This document shows, piece after piece, positions 37,987 to 47,837 of a stretch of DNA of 64,000 nucleotides. Every line of letters starts with the position of its first letter. The stretch's first letter is position 1. Location: assembly GCF_003056055.1 (NCBI RefSeq), contig NZ_PYFP01000001.1, positions 1,736,001 to 1,800,000 of the forward strand, in the 5' to 3' direction. Both the position numbers and the translations under genes were made by a program. Source of the DNA: Glaciimonas sp. PCH181. Lineage in GTDB: Bacteria > Pseudomonadota > Gammaproteobacteria > Burkholderiales > Burkholderiaceae_D. A model generated the notes under the pieces. It saw only the letters and a program-made list of their open reading frames with translations, made no database searches and had not been told where the DNA came from.

Positions 37987-38035
37987 AAAAGCCAGCATAT
38001 TGCTGCAGTTATACTGCAACAATATGCTGGCTTTT
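37987..38035. terminator. Strong bidirectional terminator
   Basis: A long near-perfect stem, GCCAGCATATTG (37991-38002) with TGCAG/CTGCA inside and CAATATGCTGGC (38020-38031), loop TTATA, a single C/A mismatch, and A/T runs on both sides. It lies 56 bases after the DUF2968 stop and ends that transcript. Confidence 0.9.
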
Positions 38036-38090
38036 CCTTGCAAATAAATTTAAACGGACGGATGCCAATCAGTCCGCAATCTATTCAGTA

Positions 38091-38831
38091 TTACTTTTGA
38101 CCGCCCTTACCAACAACCGGTGCATTGTTACCGTCGATCATCGTTTGCTGGGCTTCTAACACACGAATCCGACTACGCAATGCAACCAATTGGTTTCTGG
38201 CGCTTTGCTCTTTGCTGGTCAATGCCTGCGCTTGTTGACGCGACTGATCTTGCTGAACAGCAACACGTTGCTCTTGCTGACGCTGTACGGCCAAATCGTT
38301 TTGCAGTGCAATCAAACGGGATTCCTGCGACGAAATCAGCTGCTCGGTATATTGCTTTTCGGCTTCCAGCTTAATCCGGCGAATGTCGACTTCAGCCAGT
38401 TTTTCGGTCTGACCGACAAAACTCTTATAAGTCTGCTCTGCCTGGACTTCATTGACCGTTTTCACTACGCGCCAGAAATTCTTTTGCTGAAATAAGGCGA
38501 CGTAATAAGTTCGGCTATCAGGCTTGAATAGCAGACTAGAACCGTAATTACCATTATAAGTTGTGCGCAATTCACTCACAGATTGCGCCTGCATCAATTG
38601 TTGCAATTCGCCTATCGTACTGTTGGTAGTATCTATTGTGGCGCTGGTATTGCTGGCTGCCGGCATAGAGTTTGCCGTTGACGCGGGGACCGGCGCTGCT
38701 GCAGAACGCGATGACGACTGGGCAATGGCGTTCACTGATAACCCGGCAATGCATAACCCTAACAACCCTATTCCTACGCTATTTTTCGCTCGTCTCATTG
38801 CAACGCCCCAATTGCATGCATATACGTTCAT
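38091..38831 (-). CDS. DUF2968 periplasmic coiled-coil protein
   Basis: 246-residue secreted protein: signal peptide ending near ...VNAIAQ, a Ser/Ala/Thr-rich linker, a globular segment (LRTTYNGNYGSSLLFKPDSRTYYVALFQQKNFWRVVKTV), then a long Gln/Glu/Arg-rich coiled coil. Family known mainly from Burkholderiales; function unknown. ATG 38829-38831 has AAGGA seven bases upstream; a shorter start (MRRAK, 38796-38798) is possible. It ends at a strong terminator. Confidence 0.82.
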   Translation of the reverse strand: MNVYACNWGVAMRRAKNSVGIGLLGLCIAGLSVNAIAQSSSRSAAAPVPASTANSMPAASNTSATIDTTNSTIGELQQLMQAQSVSELRTTYNGNYGSSLLFKPDSRTYYVALFQQKNFWRVVKTVNEVQAEQTYKSFVGQTEKLAEVDIRRIKLEAEKQYTEQLISSQESRLIALQNDLAVQRQQEQRVAVQQDQSRQQAQALTSKEQSARNQLVALRSRIRVLEAQQTMIDGNNAPVVGKGGQK

Positions 38832-38976
38832 CCCTGTTTCCTTCGGTTAATTCTTATTCGTTGATATATGTCATAAAATTAACAGCGATTCTAGCGTGAT
38901 TTGCGTCTAAAACGTTTATTTTGTTCAACATTCCGCATTCAGGCAAGCACTACACTAATTTTAGTGGTTTATCGGA

Positions 38977-40344
38977 CTAATCTGCCTCTCCAACCGCCTC
39001 AGTATCGGCAATTTGGAATTTTCGCATCTTCTCCCACAACACTTTTCGACTGATACCGATTGCATGCGCGGTATCCTGACGCCGCCAGCCATTAGCGTCA
39101 AGTGCGGCAATGATTCTGTTGCGCTCGGCCAGTTCGCCTTTTTTACGCACAACGAGCAGATCGTTAGTATCATCCGCGCGCTCCAGCGATCCCAGCATGG
39201 TAAATACACGATCGATACGCACTTTATCCCACACCCCTAATTGGCGGTAAATGATCCCCACCCGCTCTGCTACATTGCGCAATTCCCGTACATTCCCGGC
39301 AAAACGTGAGTTTGCCACCAAATCCAGCAACCAATCCGGCGGCGCGGGAATCTCATCATAGGTTTGTCCCAGCAACGCGCTAAAAATCGCAATTTTATCG
39401 ATACTGCCACGTTCTTGCAGATTCGGTACGCGCAGTTCAATCACGGCAAGGCGGTAATATAAGTCCGCGCGAAACATATCTTGCTGAACTTGCTCACGCA
39501 AATTACGGTTGGTCGCCGCAACCACCCGAAAATCCAGTTTGATTTCAGCTTGCGAACCTAATCGCGTCACGGTACTTTGTTCTAGCACGCGTAATAGTTT
39601 AACTTGCTGATAAAGCGGCAAATCGCCAATTTCATCGAGAAATAACGTACCGCCATCGGCCTGCTCAAAATAGCCTTTATGTGCCAGCAAAGCGCCAGTA
39701 AACGCGCCTTTGGCGTGACCAAAAAATAGCGATTCAAACAGTCCATCAGGGATCGCGCCGCAATTGACAGCCACAAACGGCCCCAGACGATAGCGTCCAT
39801 GGCGTTGATGCAATAGCTGTGCAATGCGCTCTTTGCCGACGCCAGTTTCGCCCATGATCAGAACGCTGGATTCACAATCTGCAAACGCCTCTGCCTCGGC
39901 CACCAAAGCCTGCATGCATTCGGATTGCGCAATCAACGGTTGCGGCTTGTGTTCCGGCGCATTATTCGCGTGCAATTCTGCGGCCAGACGGAACACCAGC
40001 ATGCGCAACTCCGCGCACGTAAAATCACGCATCAGAATGTGCGAATACTCAGTCGGATAGACGCGAGGATTGGCAGTGCGCCCCACCTCAGCAACCCAAA
40101 TCACAGGCATGCAATGCGCTTTTTGCCAATCTTCTGCGGAAAACTCACCACGATCAATCACACTGACAGACATTACAGCGATGGAAGGCCGCAACGATAC
40201 TATGTCGCGGGTGACAGACATACCATCGGCACGAATCACCTGAACATCAAAACTGCTCAGACAATGCGCAATCCGATCGGCGATATCGGACTTGCCTTCC
40301 CAGACATAAATATCCAGGCTTTCTGGGAATAGCTTGTTTTCCAT
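38977..40344 (-). CDS. Sigma-54-dependent activator with degenerate receiver, end of tad operon
   Basis: 455 residues: N-terminal response-regulator-like domain (1-125), AAA+ domain with Walker A GETGVGKE (165-172), sigma-54 contact loop GAFTGA (213-218), Walker B FLDEIG (235-240), and a Fis-type helix-turn-helix at the C-terminus ([19 protein letters not shown]). The receiver lacks the phosphoacceptor Asp: the usual beta-3 position reads [11 protein letters not shown] (53-63), so it is probably not switched by phosphorylation, like FleQ or VpsR. It lies 20 bases after the DUF4282 gene on the tad strand and likely controls this locus or a related surface system; targets unknown. Confidence 0.88.
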   Translation of the reverse strand: MENKLFPESLDIYVWEGKSDIADRIAHCLSSFDVQVIRADGMSVTRDIVSLRPSIAVMSVSVIDRGEFSAEDWQKAHCMPVIWVAEVGRTANPRVYPTEYSHILMRDFTCAELRMLVFRLAAELHANNAPEHKPQPLIAQSECMQALVAEAEAFADCESSVLIMGETGVGKERIAQLLHQRHGRYRLGPFVAVNCGAIPDGLFESLFFGHAKGAFTGALLAHKGYFEQADGGTLFLDEIGDLPLYQQVKLLRVLEQSTVTRLGSQAEIKLDFRVVAATNRNLREQVQQDMFRADLYYRLAVIELRVPNLQERGSIDKIAIFSALLGQTYDEIPAPPDWLLDLVANSRFAGNVRELRNVAERVGIIYRQLGVWDKVRIDRVFTMLGSLERADDTNDLLVVRKKGELAERNRIIAALDANGWRRQDTAHAIGISRKVLWEKMRKFQIADTEAVGEAD

Positions 40345-40364
40345 TTATTTACACTCACTCATCT

Positions 40365-40682
40365 TTACTCTTCGTGCTTTTCTTCAACCACACTTTTTTG
40401 ACCCGCTAACAAATCGCGGATTTCGCCGAGTCGCTGAAAAATACTAAATGCCAAAATCCATAATTCACTAATCACGCGCCAGATTAGCAACCCAAAAAAT
40501 AACGCTACCAGCGCCAATAATCCACGCCCAAAACCACCGCTGGTAAAAATGCTGACGCCGCCGCCAACGATGATAACGACAATGCCGATCCAATAAATCA
40601 ACTTGATTAGGAACGGGGCTATCAGTTGTTCAAAGCCCAAAAAATAAGATAGCTTCGTGATTTTTGTTTGCTTAGTGGTCAT
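40365..40682 (-). CDS. DUF4282 small membrane protein
   Basis: 105-residue protein with two to three hydrophobic segments (about 18-35 and 50-75) and a charged C-terminus (KSVVEEKHEE). DUF4282 members are small inner-membrane proteins of unknown function. It sits between tadG and the sigma-54 activator on the same strand and is probably co-transcribed. Confidence 0.8.
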   Translation of the reverse strand: MTTKQTKITKLSYFLGFEQLIAPFLIKLIYWIGIVVIIVGGGVSIFTSGGFGRGLLALVALFFGLLIWRVISELWILAFSIFQRLGEIRDLLAGQKSVVEEKHEE

Positions 40683-40709
40683 CTTGAAAATCTCATTTTA
40701 TGCATTCGA

Positions 40710-42803
40710 TTAATAAACCAGGCTGACAGAGCCACCGCCGCAATTAAGATCCATCAAATTAACGTCGACGACACCCAGATGAATGCCGAGTTGTGTGAGT
40801 AGTCCGGATAGAGCGCCACCTAAACCGTTTAGTAAATTGACGACTAGTCCGAGCACCGTCAACAAAAGACTGCTGGGTTGGCCGCCAGTACCAGGAGTAT
40901 CGGGAATGGTGCTAGCGACACAAGTAGCGGCGGATGAAAATATGCTGCATGGCCCAATAAGGCCTCCTAATATGCCACCTAAGAGATTTCCCAACGAGTT
41001 CAATAGCCCCCCGACCAGAGTGCCAACGCTAGCAAGTAAGTTTCCGCTCCCTACGCTATTTACGAAAGTTTGCAATACTTTTAACGCTCCGTTGGTGTAA
41101 TTTAAAACGCTATTTGCAGTATTGCCAATCGAACCTAATAATGCTGTTGCCAAGTTATCGCTTGTCGTAGTCGATCCCGCACTAAGAACGGTCCCGAGCA
41201 AAGAGTTGAGCAGCGCACTCACAGTGGTACCAATTTGTAACCCGTTATCTTGCGTCGATAATGTTTGGTTCTTAATCAAGGTCAATGGAGGAGCATTATT
41301 TGGTAGCGCATCAATGGTGATCGGCTTGCTTACCAAAGTCGTCCCAAGCAACGATACCATCGGATAATCTGTCATATTGCTCTTACAAACACCTTGGGTC
41401 GAGAACACCGTTTTAACAATTAAGGGATCATCAATAGGAGGCGTCGTAGTACTAGTCGCACCATTGATCCCGCCCACACAAAGACTAACAAGCGGCGCTT
41501 GGACTGCGATCTCTGCCTGATCATTTCCACCACTATCTTTTGTCGTGCATAACTTGGTCAATGTACCCATCCCATTAACCAGATCAATGATGATGGGCAA
41601 ATCAACATTTAAAACGGCAGGTAAGCTTGCCTTAATGCGTGCATACAACCGAACCTGCGCCGTGTAAGCAGTGGTTCCTAAACCACCAATACCGATAGAT
41701 GGCGGTTCCACGATTCCCATCTGTGCACTAATGGATACGAGTGGCGGCAGCGAGATTCCTACAGCGGTTTTACCAAAATTCTGATTATTAGCAATCCCAA
41801 TTGCGGTACTCACAACATTCAACGCACTTAAACTCGCATTTAATGCCGATTGCCCATCAGCCGCATTCAATGTCAATAAACCACCGCGCCCACTTGCGTC
41901 AGATAACAACGGCACCTTTAAACTAAGTTGTGACACACTCAGCCCAAGTGCGCTGACAAGATTCTGTTGTCCACCGACAGTAGAAACTGCGCCCAGCAAT
42001 GCCTCTAATGTGCACACTCCAGCACTGCAACCGCTGGTCGTCAACTGCAAGATATTTCTGACAGTACCAACATCTGCATGCAACGGTATCTCAAAACCCA
42101 AAGCCTTCAACAACCCACTGGGTGCCACTGATACGCTGGCTAACCCCTTGTAAGAAACCAGCGAAGTCCCATTAATATTCAACCCCAAAGCCGACAGCAG
42201 ACCAGGCACCACGCCCCCCTTTACTCCCAACAACTCAGAACCCACAGAAAACGCAGCATAAGGATCCGACACCGAAGCAATTGCCTGCGCGACCACTATC
42301 TGCGGCCTCAGACCAAAAAATCCCGACACATTTGCAGAGACGATCACTTTGACTGCATTAAAATTAATGGTCGCTTTTGGCGTCCCAAAATTTTTAGCCA
42401 GCGGCGCTTCATACGTCTGAACTGTTGACAATGCTGGCGTCGTTTGCGGATCCCATCGGCCACACGTAGTTGCTATGGTATTGGTCGAAACATTTGGAGC
42501 AACGATCGAAAAATTATTTAAATTCGCATTAAAAGTTGCCGCCGGCCCTGCAGCACTACAGTTAAATGCCGCTTTAGACAGTGCTTGCGCGCCCGCCAAA
42601 GCGGCTAAATCTGCGACTTTCTGCAAGTCCCGCTTTTTATAAAAAAGATAGCCAATATCAATCGCCGAAAGCAAAATTACGATAATCGACAAAAAAATCG
42701 CCGCCATCACGAATATGCCGCCCTGCTGACGACCTTCACGGTCACCCGTATGCCGTTTTACTGGCAGCCGGGAATGCGCAGAGAGAAGAGAAAGTAAATG
42801 CAT
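40710..42803 (-). CDS. tadG: Long TadG-like pilus assembly protein
   Basis: 697 residues, long for TadG. Seen: N-terminal prepilin-like/TadE-type hydrophobic helix (about 31-53) followed by YKKRDLQKVADLAALAGAQAL, the classic TadG entry, then a large beta-rich, Cys-containing extracellular region. The C-terminal third is very rich in Gly, Leu, Asn, Ser and Val (LLASVGTLVGGLLNSLGNLLGGILGGL), a style shared with the repeat lipoprotein at 55373-56722. Probably displayed on or near the pilus. Cys residues at the far end (NCGGGSVSLVY) may disulfide-bond. Confidence 0.82.
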   Translation of the reverse strand: MHLLSLLSAHSRLPVKRHTGDREGRQQGGIFVMAAIFLSIIVILLSAIDIGYLFYKKRDLQKVADLAALAGAQALSKAAFNCSAAGPAATFNANLNNFSIVAPNVSTNTIATTCGRWDPQTTPALSTVQTYEAPLAKNFGTPKATINFNAVKVIVSANVSGFFGLRPQIVVAQAIASVSDPYAAFSVGSELLGVKGGVVPGLLSALGLNINGTSLVSYKGLASVSVAPSGLLKALGFEIPLHADVGTVRNILQLTTSGCSAGVCTLEALLGAVSTVGGQQNLVSALGLSVSQLSLKVPLLSDASGRGGLLTLNAADGQSALNASLSALNVVSTAIGIANNQNFGKTAVGISLPPLVSISAQMGIVEPPSIGIGGLGTTAYTAQVRLYARIKASLPAVLNVDLPIIIDLVNGMGTLTKLCTTKDSGGNDQAEIAVQAPLVSLCVGGINGATSTTTPPIDDPLIVKTVFSTQGVCKSNMTDYPMVSLLGTTLVSKPITIDALPNNAPPLTLIKNQTLSTQDNGLQIGTTVSALLNSLLGTVLSAGSTTTSDNLATALLGSIGNTANSVLNYTNGALKVLQTFVNSVGSGNLLASVGTLVGGLLNSLGNLLGGILGGLIGPCSIFSSAATCVASTIPDTPGTGGQPSSLLLTVLGLVVNLLNGLGGALSGLLTQLGIHLGVVDVNLMDLNCGGGSVSLVY

Positions 42804-42856
42804 AAAAGGTGGCTTAAGTATGTCGATCAGATGGGGTTATCGGACGCGGATAAAAC

Positions 42857-43357
42857 TCAGTTTGAAGCACTCTTCGCTACTTTATTTTCAAAAAATTCTG
42901 GCAACGGGTGCTTGAAACTCTCCAGATAACGCTGATAGCTGGCATCGGCGGCAGCACCTAACATTGGCAAGCGAGGAGCGGCAACGCGGCCATCCGCCTG
43001 CGCCTGCAACAAGGTACGGGTCACGTCGCCAACACGTGTTCGGGGAATTGCCTGCTCCGCTACAGGAGTCGGCGCTGGCGCTGGCTCTTGCACAGCTGCT
43101 GCAGCGACCGGAGCAACCGGTGGTTCCACATAAGCAGCGGCTTGCGGCGGTGCGACCGGCTGCGTCGGCGCAACGTAAGTAGCACGCGGCGGCGCAACAG
43201 GCGCTGGCGTAGTCATCGGTGCCTGCGCCATATTGCCGGTCACAGGCTGATTACTTTGCGCCTGCAACGCAGGTAAAAACCCCATCGTCAGCAACGCAAA
43301 TAACGTCACATTGCGCGTCAGGACCGATGTGGAGCGAAGAGTGTGTTGGGCTTTCAT
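42857..43357 (-). CDS. DUF3613-containing secreted protein
   Basis: 166 residues with signal peptide (cut after ...LPALQAQ), a Pro/Ala/Val-rich linker, and a C-terminal DUF3613 domain (VGDVTRTLLQAQADGRVAAPRLPMLGAAADASYQRYLESFKHPLPEFF). DUF3613 proteins are commonly found inside Burkholderiales tad loci; role unknown, perhaps periplasmic pilus accessory. It is between tadD and tadG. Confidence 0.85.
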   Translation of the reverse strand: MKAQHTLRSTSVLTRNVTLFALLTMGFLPALQAQSNQPVTGNMAQAPMTTPAPVAPPRATYVAPTQPVAPPQAAAYVEPPVAPVAAAAVQEPAPAPTPVAEQAIPRTRVGDVTRTLLQAQADGRVAAPRLPMLGAAADASYQRYLESFKHPLPEFFENKVAKSASN

Positions 43358-43444
43358 TTTTTGCCTTTGAAATATTAAATATCATCGTTGCGACCATCAT
43401 GGCCGAGGGCCGAACTATTACTGCTTATCAATGCAACGCCAGCA

Positions 43445-44362
43445 TCAACTACCCGAACTACCATTGCCAAACCGGTCCAGTAACGTCTGAAAACGGGTCG
43501 TAGGCAGCTCTATACTCTCTGTCGGAGTCGAACGGGCAACGTTCGCCGGCTTCTGCTGCTTTGGAGTCTGTGCCGCGAGCGGTGTCGCTGCGGTCGCTGG
43601 TGCGGAAGTTGGCGGACGACTGATCTTAATTTGGTCAGCCAACAAATAAATCGCAACGCGACTATCAGGAGATATTTTGCCTTGATCCATCACTGCACCA
43701 GCTTTTTTAAAATCACCGGATACCAGCAATAGCAAAGCTAGATTGGCAATAATTTTACGGTTGTCTGGTGCCAGTTCGGCGGCCTGCGCTAACGGGACGC
43801 GCGCGCCATTTTTATCGCCGCTACGCAACAATGCAAATCCCAAATCATTCAACATGATCGGATTGGTTGGCTCGCGTTTCGCAGCCGCCTGCAGCAGCGG
43901 CACGGCAGCACTAAAATTGCCGCTTTGGCCCGCCAACAATCCCAGCCCATGCCACGCAGCCGATGCCTCAGAAGTTTTTAGCAAACTGCGATAGACGACT
44001 TCCGCAACTTCCGGTTGTTTGGTTTCTCTTAACGCATCGCCCCGCAAACGTTGTACCTCCGGCTGCGAACCAAATTGCTGCTCGAACGCGTCGATATGTG
44101 CCAGCGACGCAAAGAACAAACCTTGCGCCTGCATCTGTTTAATCAAGCCTATATACATGCCTTTGTTATCTGGCTTCGCGGGTGTATTTTCTGCCTCTTG
44201 CCGTAATTGTGCGGCCTGATTTTGCTCCGTATATAAGCGTGCAGCTGAATCAGTAGAGCAGCCGGAAACAGCCATAGCAATCGCAAATATTGGCAGTACA
44301 CACTTTTTCCAAGCGTTGCCTTGCTTCGTGCTTGCCACCTCAAGATGCAAAATGTTGTTCAT
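43445..44362 (-). CDS. tadD: TadD-like TPR lipoprotein
   Basis: 305 residues; lipobox VSGC near residue 35, TPR repeats in the middle (for example AWHGLGLLAGQSGNFSAAVPLLQAAAKREPTNPIMLNDLGFALLRSGD) and a Pro/Ala-rich C-terminus. Outer-membrane pilotin-like component of the Tad machine. ATG 44360-44362 overlaps the tadC stop (ATGA). Confidence 0.88.
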   Translation of the reverse strand: MNNILHLEVASTKQGNAWKKCVLPIFAIAMAVSGCSTDSAARLYTEQNQAAQLRQEAENTPAKPDNKGMYIGLIKQMQAQGLFFASLAHIDAFEQQFGSQPEVQRLRGDALRETKQPEVAEVVYRSLLKTSEASAAWHGLGLLAGQSGNFSAAVPLLQAAAKREPTNPIMLNDLGFALLRSGDKNGARVPLAQAAELAPDNRKIIANLALLLLVSGDFKKAGAVMDQGKISPDSRVAIYLLADQIKISRPPTSAPATAATPLAAQTPKQQKPANVARSTPTESIELPTTRFQTLLDRFGNGSSGS

Positions 44363-45321
44363 ACATTTCCCGCTATTTTTGTCAATGCACGGATTACTGC
44401 GAGAAAACCGACACCACCCGTAATGATCAGCAAACCCGGCAACAAGGTCAGCACCATGACGCCCGTCATCTTGACGGTGAGCTTACCTACGCGCTCTTTC
44501 ATATCGAGCTTACGTTGCTCGCGAATACGCTCGCTGAACAGCTTTAACGGTTCTTGGACCGCCCCGCCATGATGCTCAACCTGCACAATCAAACGTGCTA
44601 TCGATTGCAAATCTTCATTGTCAAACACAGTCGAGAACCGCCGCATCGATTGTTCACGCGTGCGTCCGGCGCGATACTGGCGCGAAGCAATGGCGATTTC
44701 TTCGCCCAACACTTGCAACACATTACTGAACTCGGTTTCAATCACGTGAAGACTCTGATCGACCGACAAACCAACGCCTTGCAGCAAACGTAATAAATCG
44801 ATCAGCAACGGCAATTCTTCAGAAACTTTACGTCCGCGTTCGGCGGCAACCCGCTGCATTACCCATTTCGGCAACATATAACCAATTGCCAGTCCAAAAA
44901 ACATAATCAGCGCAAAACGCATCCAAGTAGAATTTGCAAGCAGAAAAAAGCCACACAGCGGAAAGAAAATTGCCAGAGTCATACGGGCCACAAAAAATTG
45001 CGCCTGTCCACGTTTGTCATTAACGCCGCATTGATCCAGCAAATGACGATCTTCTTCAGCGACCAGTTGCCGACCAAATGGCGTATCAACCCAATCCGCT
45101 CCCATCGCCACGATCCGATCCTGCCATCGGACGCTTTTGGGTTCAGGCTCCAGCATGCCTGTAGCACGTTCATTCGCTGCGATCTTTTGGTCAACGGTAT
45201 TGAGATTTCGCTTGAATCGCCAACCTCGCGCCAACAACGCCCCACCAACCAGGAACGAGGCCGCAGCAATCAATAAGATCGCCAGAATAACCAATGTGTG
45301 TTGTGTTGCGCTCAACGCCAT
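44359..45321 (-). CDS. tadC: Inner-membrane platform protein TadC
   Basis: Type II secretion F-domain protein. Seen: N-terminal membrane helix, LPLLIDLLRLLQGVGLSVDQSLHVIE (typical T2SSF helix), and C-terminal helices VMVLTLLPGLLIITGG. 320 residues from ATG 45319-45321; a TTG start at 45345 would add eight residues. Ribosome-binding sites are poor at either start. Partner of TadB in the platform that couples TadA to pilus assembly. Confidence 0.92.
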   Translation of the reverse strand: MALSATQHTLVILAILLIAAASFLVGGALLARGWRFKRNLNTVDQKIAANERATGMLEPEPKSVRWQDRIVAMGADWVDTPFGRQLVAEEDRHLLDQCGVNDKRGQAQFFVARMTLAIFFPLCGFFLLANSTWMRFALIMFFGLAIGYMLPKWVMQRVAAERGRKVSEELPLLIDLLRLLQGVGLSVDQSLHVIETEFSNVLQVLGEEIAIASRQYRAGRTREQSMRRFSTVFDNEDLQSIARLIVQVEHHGGAVQEPLKLFSERIREQRKLDMKERVGKLTVKMTGVMVLTLLPGLLIITGGVGFLAVIRALTKIAGNV

Positions 45322-45477
45322 CCCCTCTGTTATAAACTTACGCAAACTTTCCCGACACCAAACTTACCCATCACGTCTACCAATACAATCCACCATAAAT
45401 GTGAGAAATTTCGGAGATGATCGTCATAAATAAGTCGTCCAAGTCAATATTGCGTAAGTCCTCATTTGATCCAGCAG

Positions 45478-46404
45478 TTACATCGTCTTTGCTAACCGAT
45501 ATAACCAAAAACCACCGACTATTTGTAGTATCACGGCGCCGATCAACATTTTTTGTCCGATAGGATCGTTCCACATCCCAACGAACATATTGTTATTAAA
45601 AATCACTAAAAAGATCCCGATCCCGATGGGCATTAATCCCATGATCCAGGCTGACAACCGGATTTCAGCAGATAACGCTGATAGTTCCTGACGTGAATGC
45701 GCCAAATCTCGCATGAAGGCTCCCATGCGGTCCAGCACCTGATCTGAACGGCCGCCAAAACGACCTGCTACACCGATTACCGTTGCCACCAGTTCCAATT
45801 CCTTAAAACGAAAAATAAGGGCTTCCCGCGACAAGGCATGCTCTAAATCCACCCCTGCCTGAACCTGACGATTCGCACGATCCAGCACTAGGCGTAACGG
45901 TCCATCGACACTCACAATGGCCGTCTGAAATGCCGAGCCGATACTGTTCCCTATCGTTACCAGTCTTACTAACGTATCCAGAAATCCCGGCAATTGCCGC
46001 ACCATAGTGCGTTGTAATTTCGACGTTTTTAACCAAAAATGAAAATTCAGTAACAGCACATACAGCAGAAACGTTCCCAACGCCGAGAAGAACCCACCGA
46101 ATAAACCTGCCACTACAATCAACACCACGCCCGGAAATATCAATTTCAAATACAGCTTGCTCGAAGGATCTTGTATGCCTGCGCGTAAAAAGAAATACCG
46201 CAATGCTTCCGTCTGAAAACGTCGAACGACCACATCCTGCGGACCAGCCACGACCGCTGAACTCCTCTGCCTGTCCTGAATCTGTTGATTGGCAAAGGCG
46301 GCGCTGAGGTCTTGCCGCACACGCCCCGCTGCGCGTTGCCATAACCACATCGCGGCGGCGGCCAGTACTAATGCGATCGTGATGAGCCAGAGTGCCGGAT
46401 GCAT
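45478..46404 (-). CDS. tadB: Inner-membrane platform protein TadB
   Basis: 308-residue T2SSF-family protein with N-terminal helix, LPGFLDTLVRLVTIGNSIGSAFQTAI motif and two C-terminal membrane helices. It starts 2 bases after the tadA stop. Forms the inner-membrane platform with TadC. Confidence 0.93.
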   Translation of the reverse strand: MHPALWLITIALVLAAAAMWLWQRAAGRVRQDLSAAFANQQIQDRQRSSAVVAGPQDVVVRRFQTEALRYFFLRAGIQDPSSKLYLKLIFPGVVLIVVAGLFGGFFSALGTFLLYVLLLNFHFWLKTSKLQRTMVRQLPGFLDTLVRLVTIGNSIGSAFQTAIVSVDGPLRLVLDRANRQVQAGVDLEHALSREALIFRFKELELVATVIGVAGRFGGRSDQVLDRMGAFMRDLAHSRQELSALSAEIRLSAWIMGLMPIGIGIFLVIFNNNMFVGMWNDPIGQKMLIGAVILQIVGGFWLYRLAKTM

Positions 46405-46406
46405 GG

Positions 46407-47753
46407 TTAACGCCTTTCCGGCAGACCACCACCGGCGTAAGGTTTGGCGTTACCCGTGCCGCTTTGCTGCCCCAACTGACGTTGACGTTGTAACTTCGGC
46501 GAATGCGGAAAGATACCTAACGAAACCCAGCGATCAGCCTCTTCGCCATCTGGCGAAATGAAGCTTTCATGACGATACAGTTCTTGTAACGTAATCATGT
46601 TGTCGCCGACACCAGTGACCTCTGTCACCGAGACGATCCTGCGCCGACCGTTGGGCAGTCGCCCGATCTGCACGATAAAATCCAACGCGCCTGCAATCTG
46701 ACGCCGCAAGCTGGATTCACTGCCTTGAAATCCTGCAAAACCTGCCAGCATTTCAATCCGATACAAACATTCACGCGGTGAATTGGCATGGATAGTTCCC
46801 ATCGAGCCATCGTGACCGGTGTTCATTGCTTGCAGCATTTCCAGCACTTCAGCACCACGCACCTCACCGACGATAATGCGGTCCGGACGCATCCGCAAAC
46901 TATTGCGGATCAAATCGCGAATACTGACTGCACCACTGCCTTCAAAGCCGCCGAGACGCGACTCCAATCGCACCACATGCGGATGATTCAGGCACAACTC
47001 AGCCGTATCTTCGACGGTCACAACCCGTTCGCTATCGGTGATAAAAAATGCCAGCGCGTTGAGTAAGGATGTTTTACCGGAACTGGTTCCACCAGATACC
47101 AGAATATTGCAACGTGCTTTTACCGCATTCTCAAGCAACGTATATATCTCTTGATTCATACTGCCGAGATTGAGTAAATCGTTCGGCTTCAACGGCTCTT
47201 TCCGAAACTTCCGGATCGATACCATTGGCCCGTCTACAGACAACGGCTCAATCACCACATTGAGTCGTCCACCGTCAGGCAAACGCGCATCAACCATCGG
47301 ATTCGACTCGTCAAGGCGGCGTCCTAACGGGGCCAGAATGCGGCGCACGATACGCAGCAAATGCGCGTTATCGGTAAAGCGTAAGGTCTCGCGCTGCAAC
47401 ACGCCATGGCGTGACACAAACACATGGTTGTACCCGTTAATCAGAATATCTTCGACCGTCATATCCGACAGCAAATCTTCCAGCGGCCCCAATCCTGCCA
47501 ACTCCTTGGTCAACGCATCAGCGATCTGGCGAACTTCGCTCTCATTCAACGGAATGCGTTGCAGTCGAACAAAGCCATCCACATCCAGATTAACGAATTG
47601 CTGAATCGCACTGCGTGACCAGCGGCCGAACTCCGCCCCTAACTCTTCTATGCGTGTCAGTAAATGATCGTACGCCGCGGTCTTGATATCCTGAAATTCC
47701 TGTGTATTGGAAAAAGTCTGGTCATCATCTGCAAATTCAATCTCGTTGCTCAC
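46407..47753 (-). CDS. tadA: Secretion ATPase TadA (CpaF)
   Basis: VirB11-type hexameric ATPase that drives Flp pilus extension, and in some species retraction. Seen: Walker A GGTSSGKT (221-228), Asp/Glu boxes, Walker B-like [32 protein letters not shown], and the N-terminal NLDVDGFV domain. 448 residues. GTG start at 47751-47753 with GGAG eight bases upstream. Confidence 0.95.
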   Translation of the reverse strand: MSNEIEFADDDQTFSNTQEFQDIKTAAYDHLLTRIEELGAEFGRWSRSAIQQFVNLDVDGFVRLQRIPLNESEVRQIADALTKELAGLGPLEDLLSDMTVEDILINGYNHVFVSRHGVLQRETLRFTDNAHLLRIVRRILAPLGRRLDESNPMVDARLPDGGRLNVVIEPLSVDGPMVSIRKFRKEPLKPNDLLNLGSMNQEIYTLLENAVKARCNILVSGGTSSGKTSLLNALAFFITDSERVVTVEDTAELCLNHPHVVRLESRLGGFEGSGAVSIRDLIRNSLRMRPDRIIVGEVRGAEVLEMLQAMNTGHDGSMGTIHANSPRECLYRIEMLAGFAGFQGSESSLRRQIAGALDFIVQIGRLPNGRRRIVSVTEVTGVGDNMITLQELYRHESFISPDGEEADRWVSLGIFPHSPKLQRQRQLGQQSGTGNAKPYAGGGLPERR

Positions 47754-47837
47754 GGCTTTATCTCCGGTCTGTTATTCACGGCCATCATTTGGGGTTCTTT
47801 CATCGGCTTCGTCGTGCAAACCGTCTTTGTTATCACG

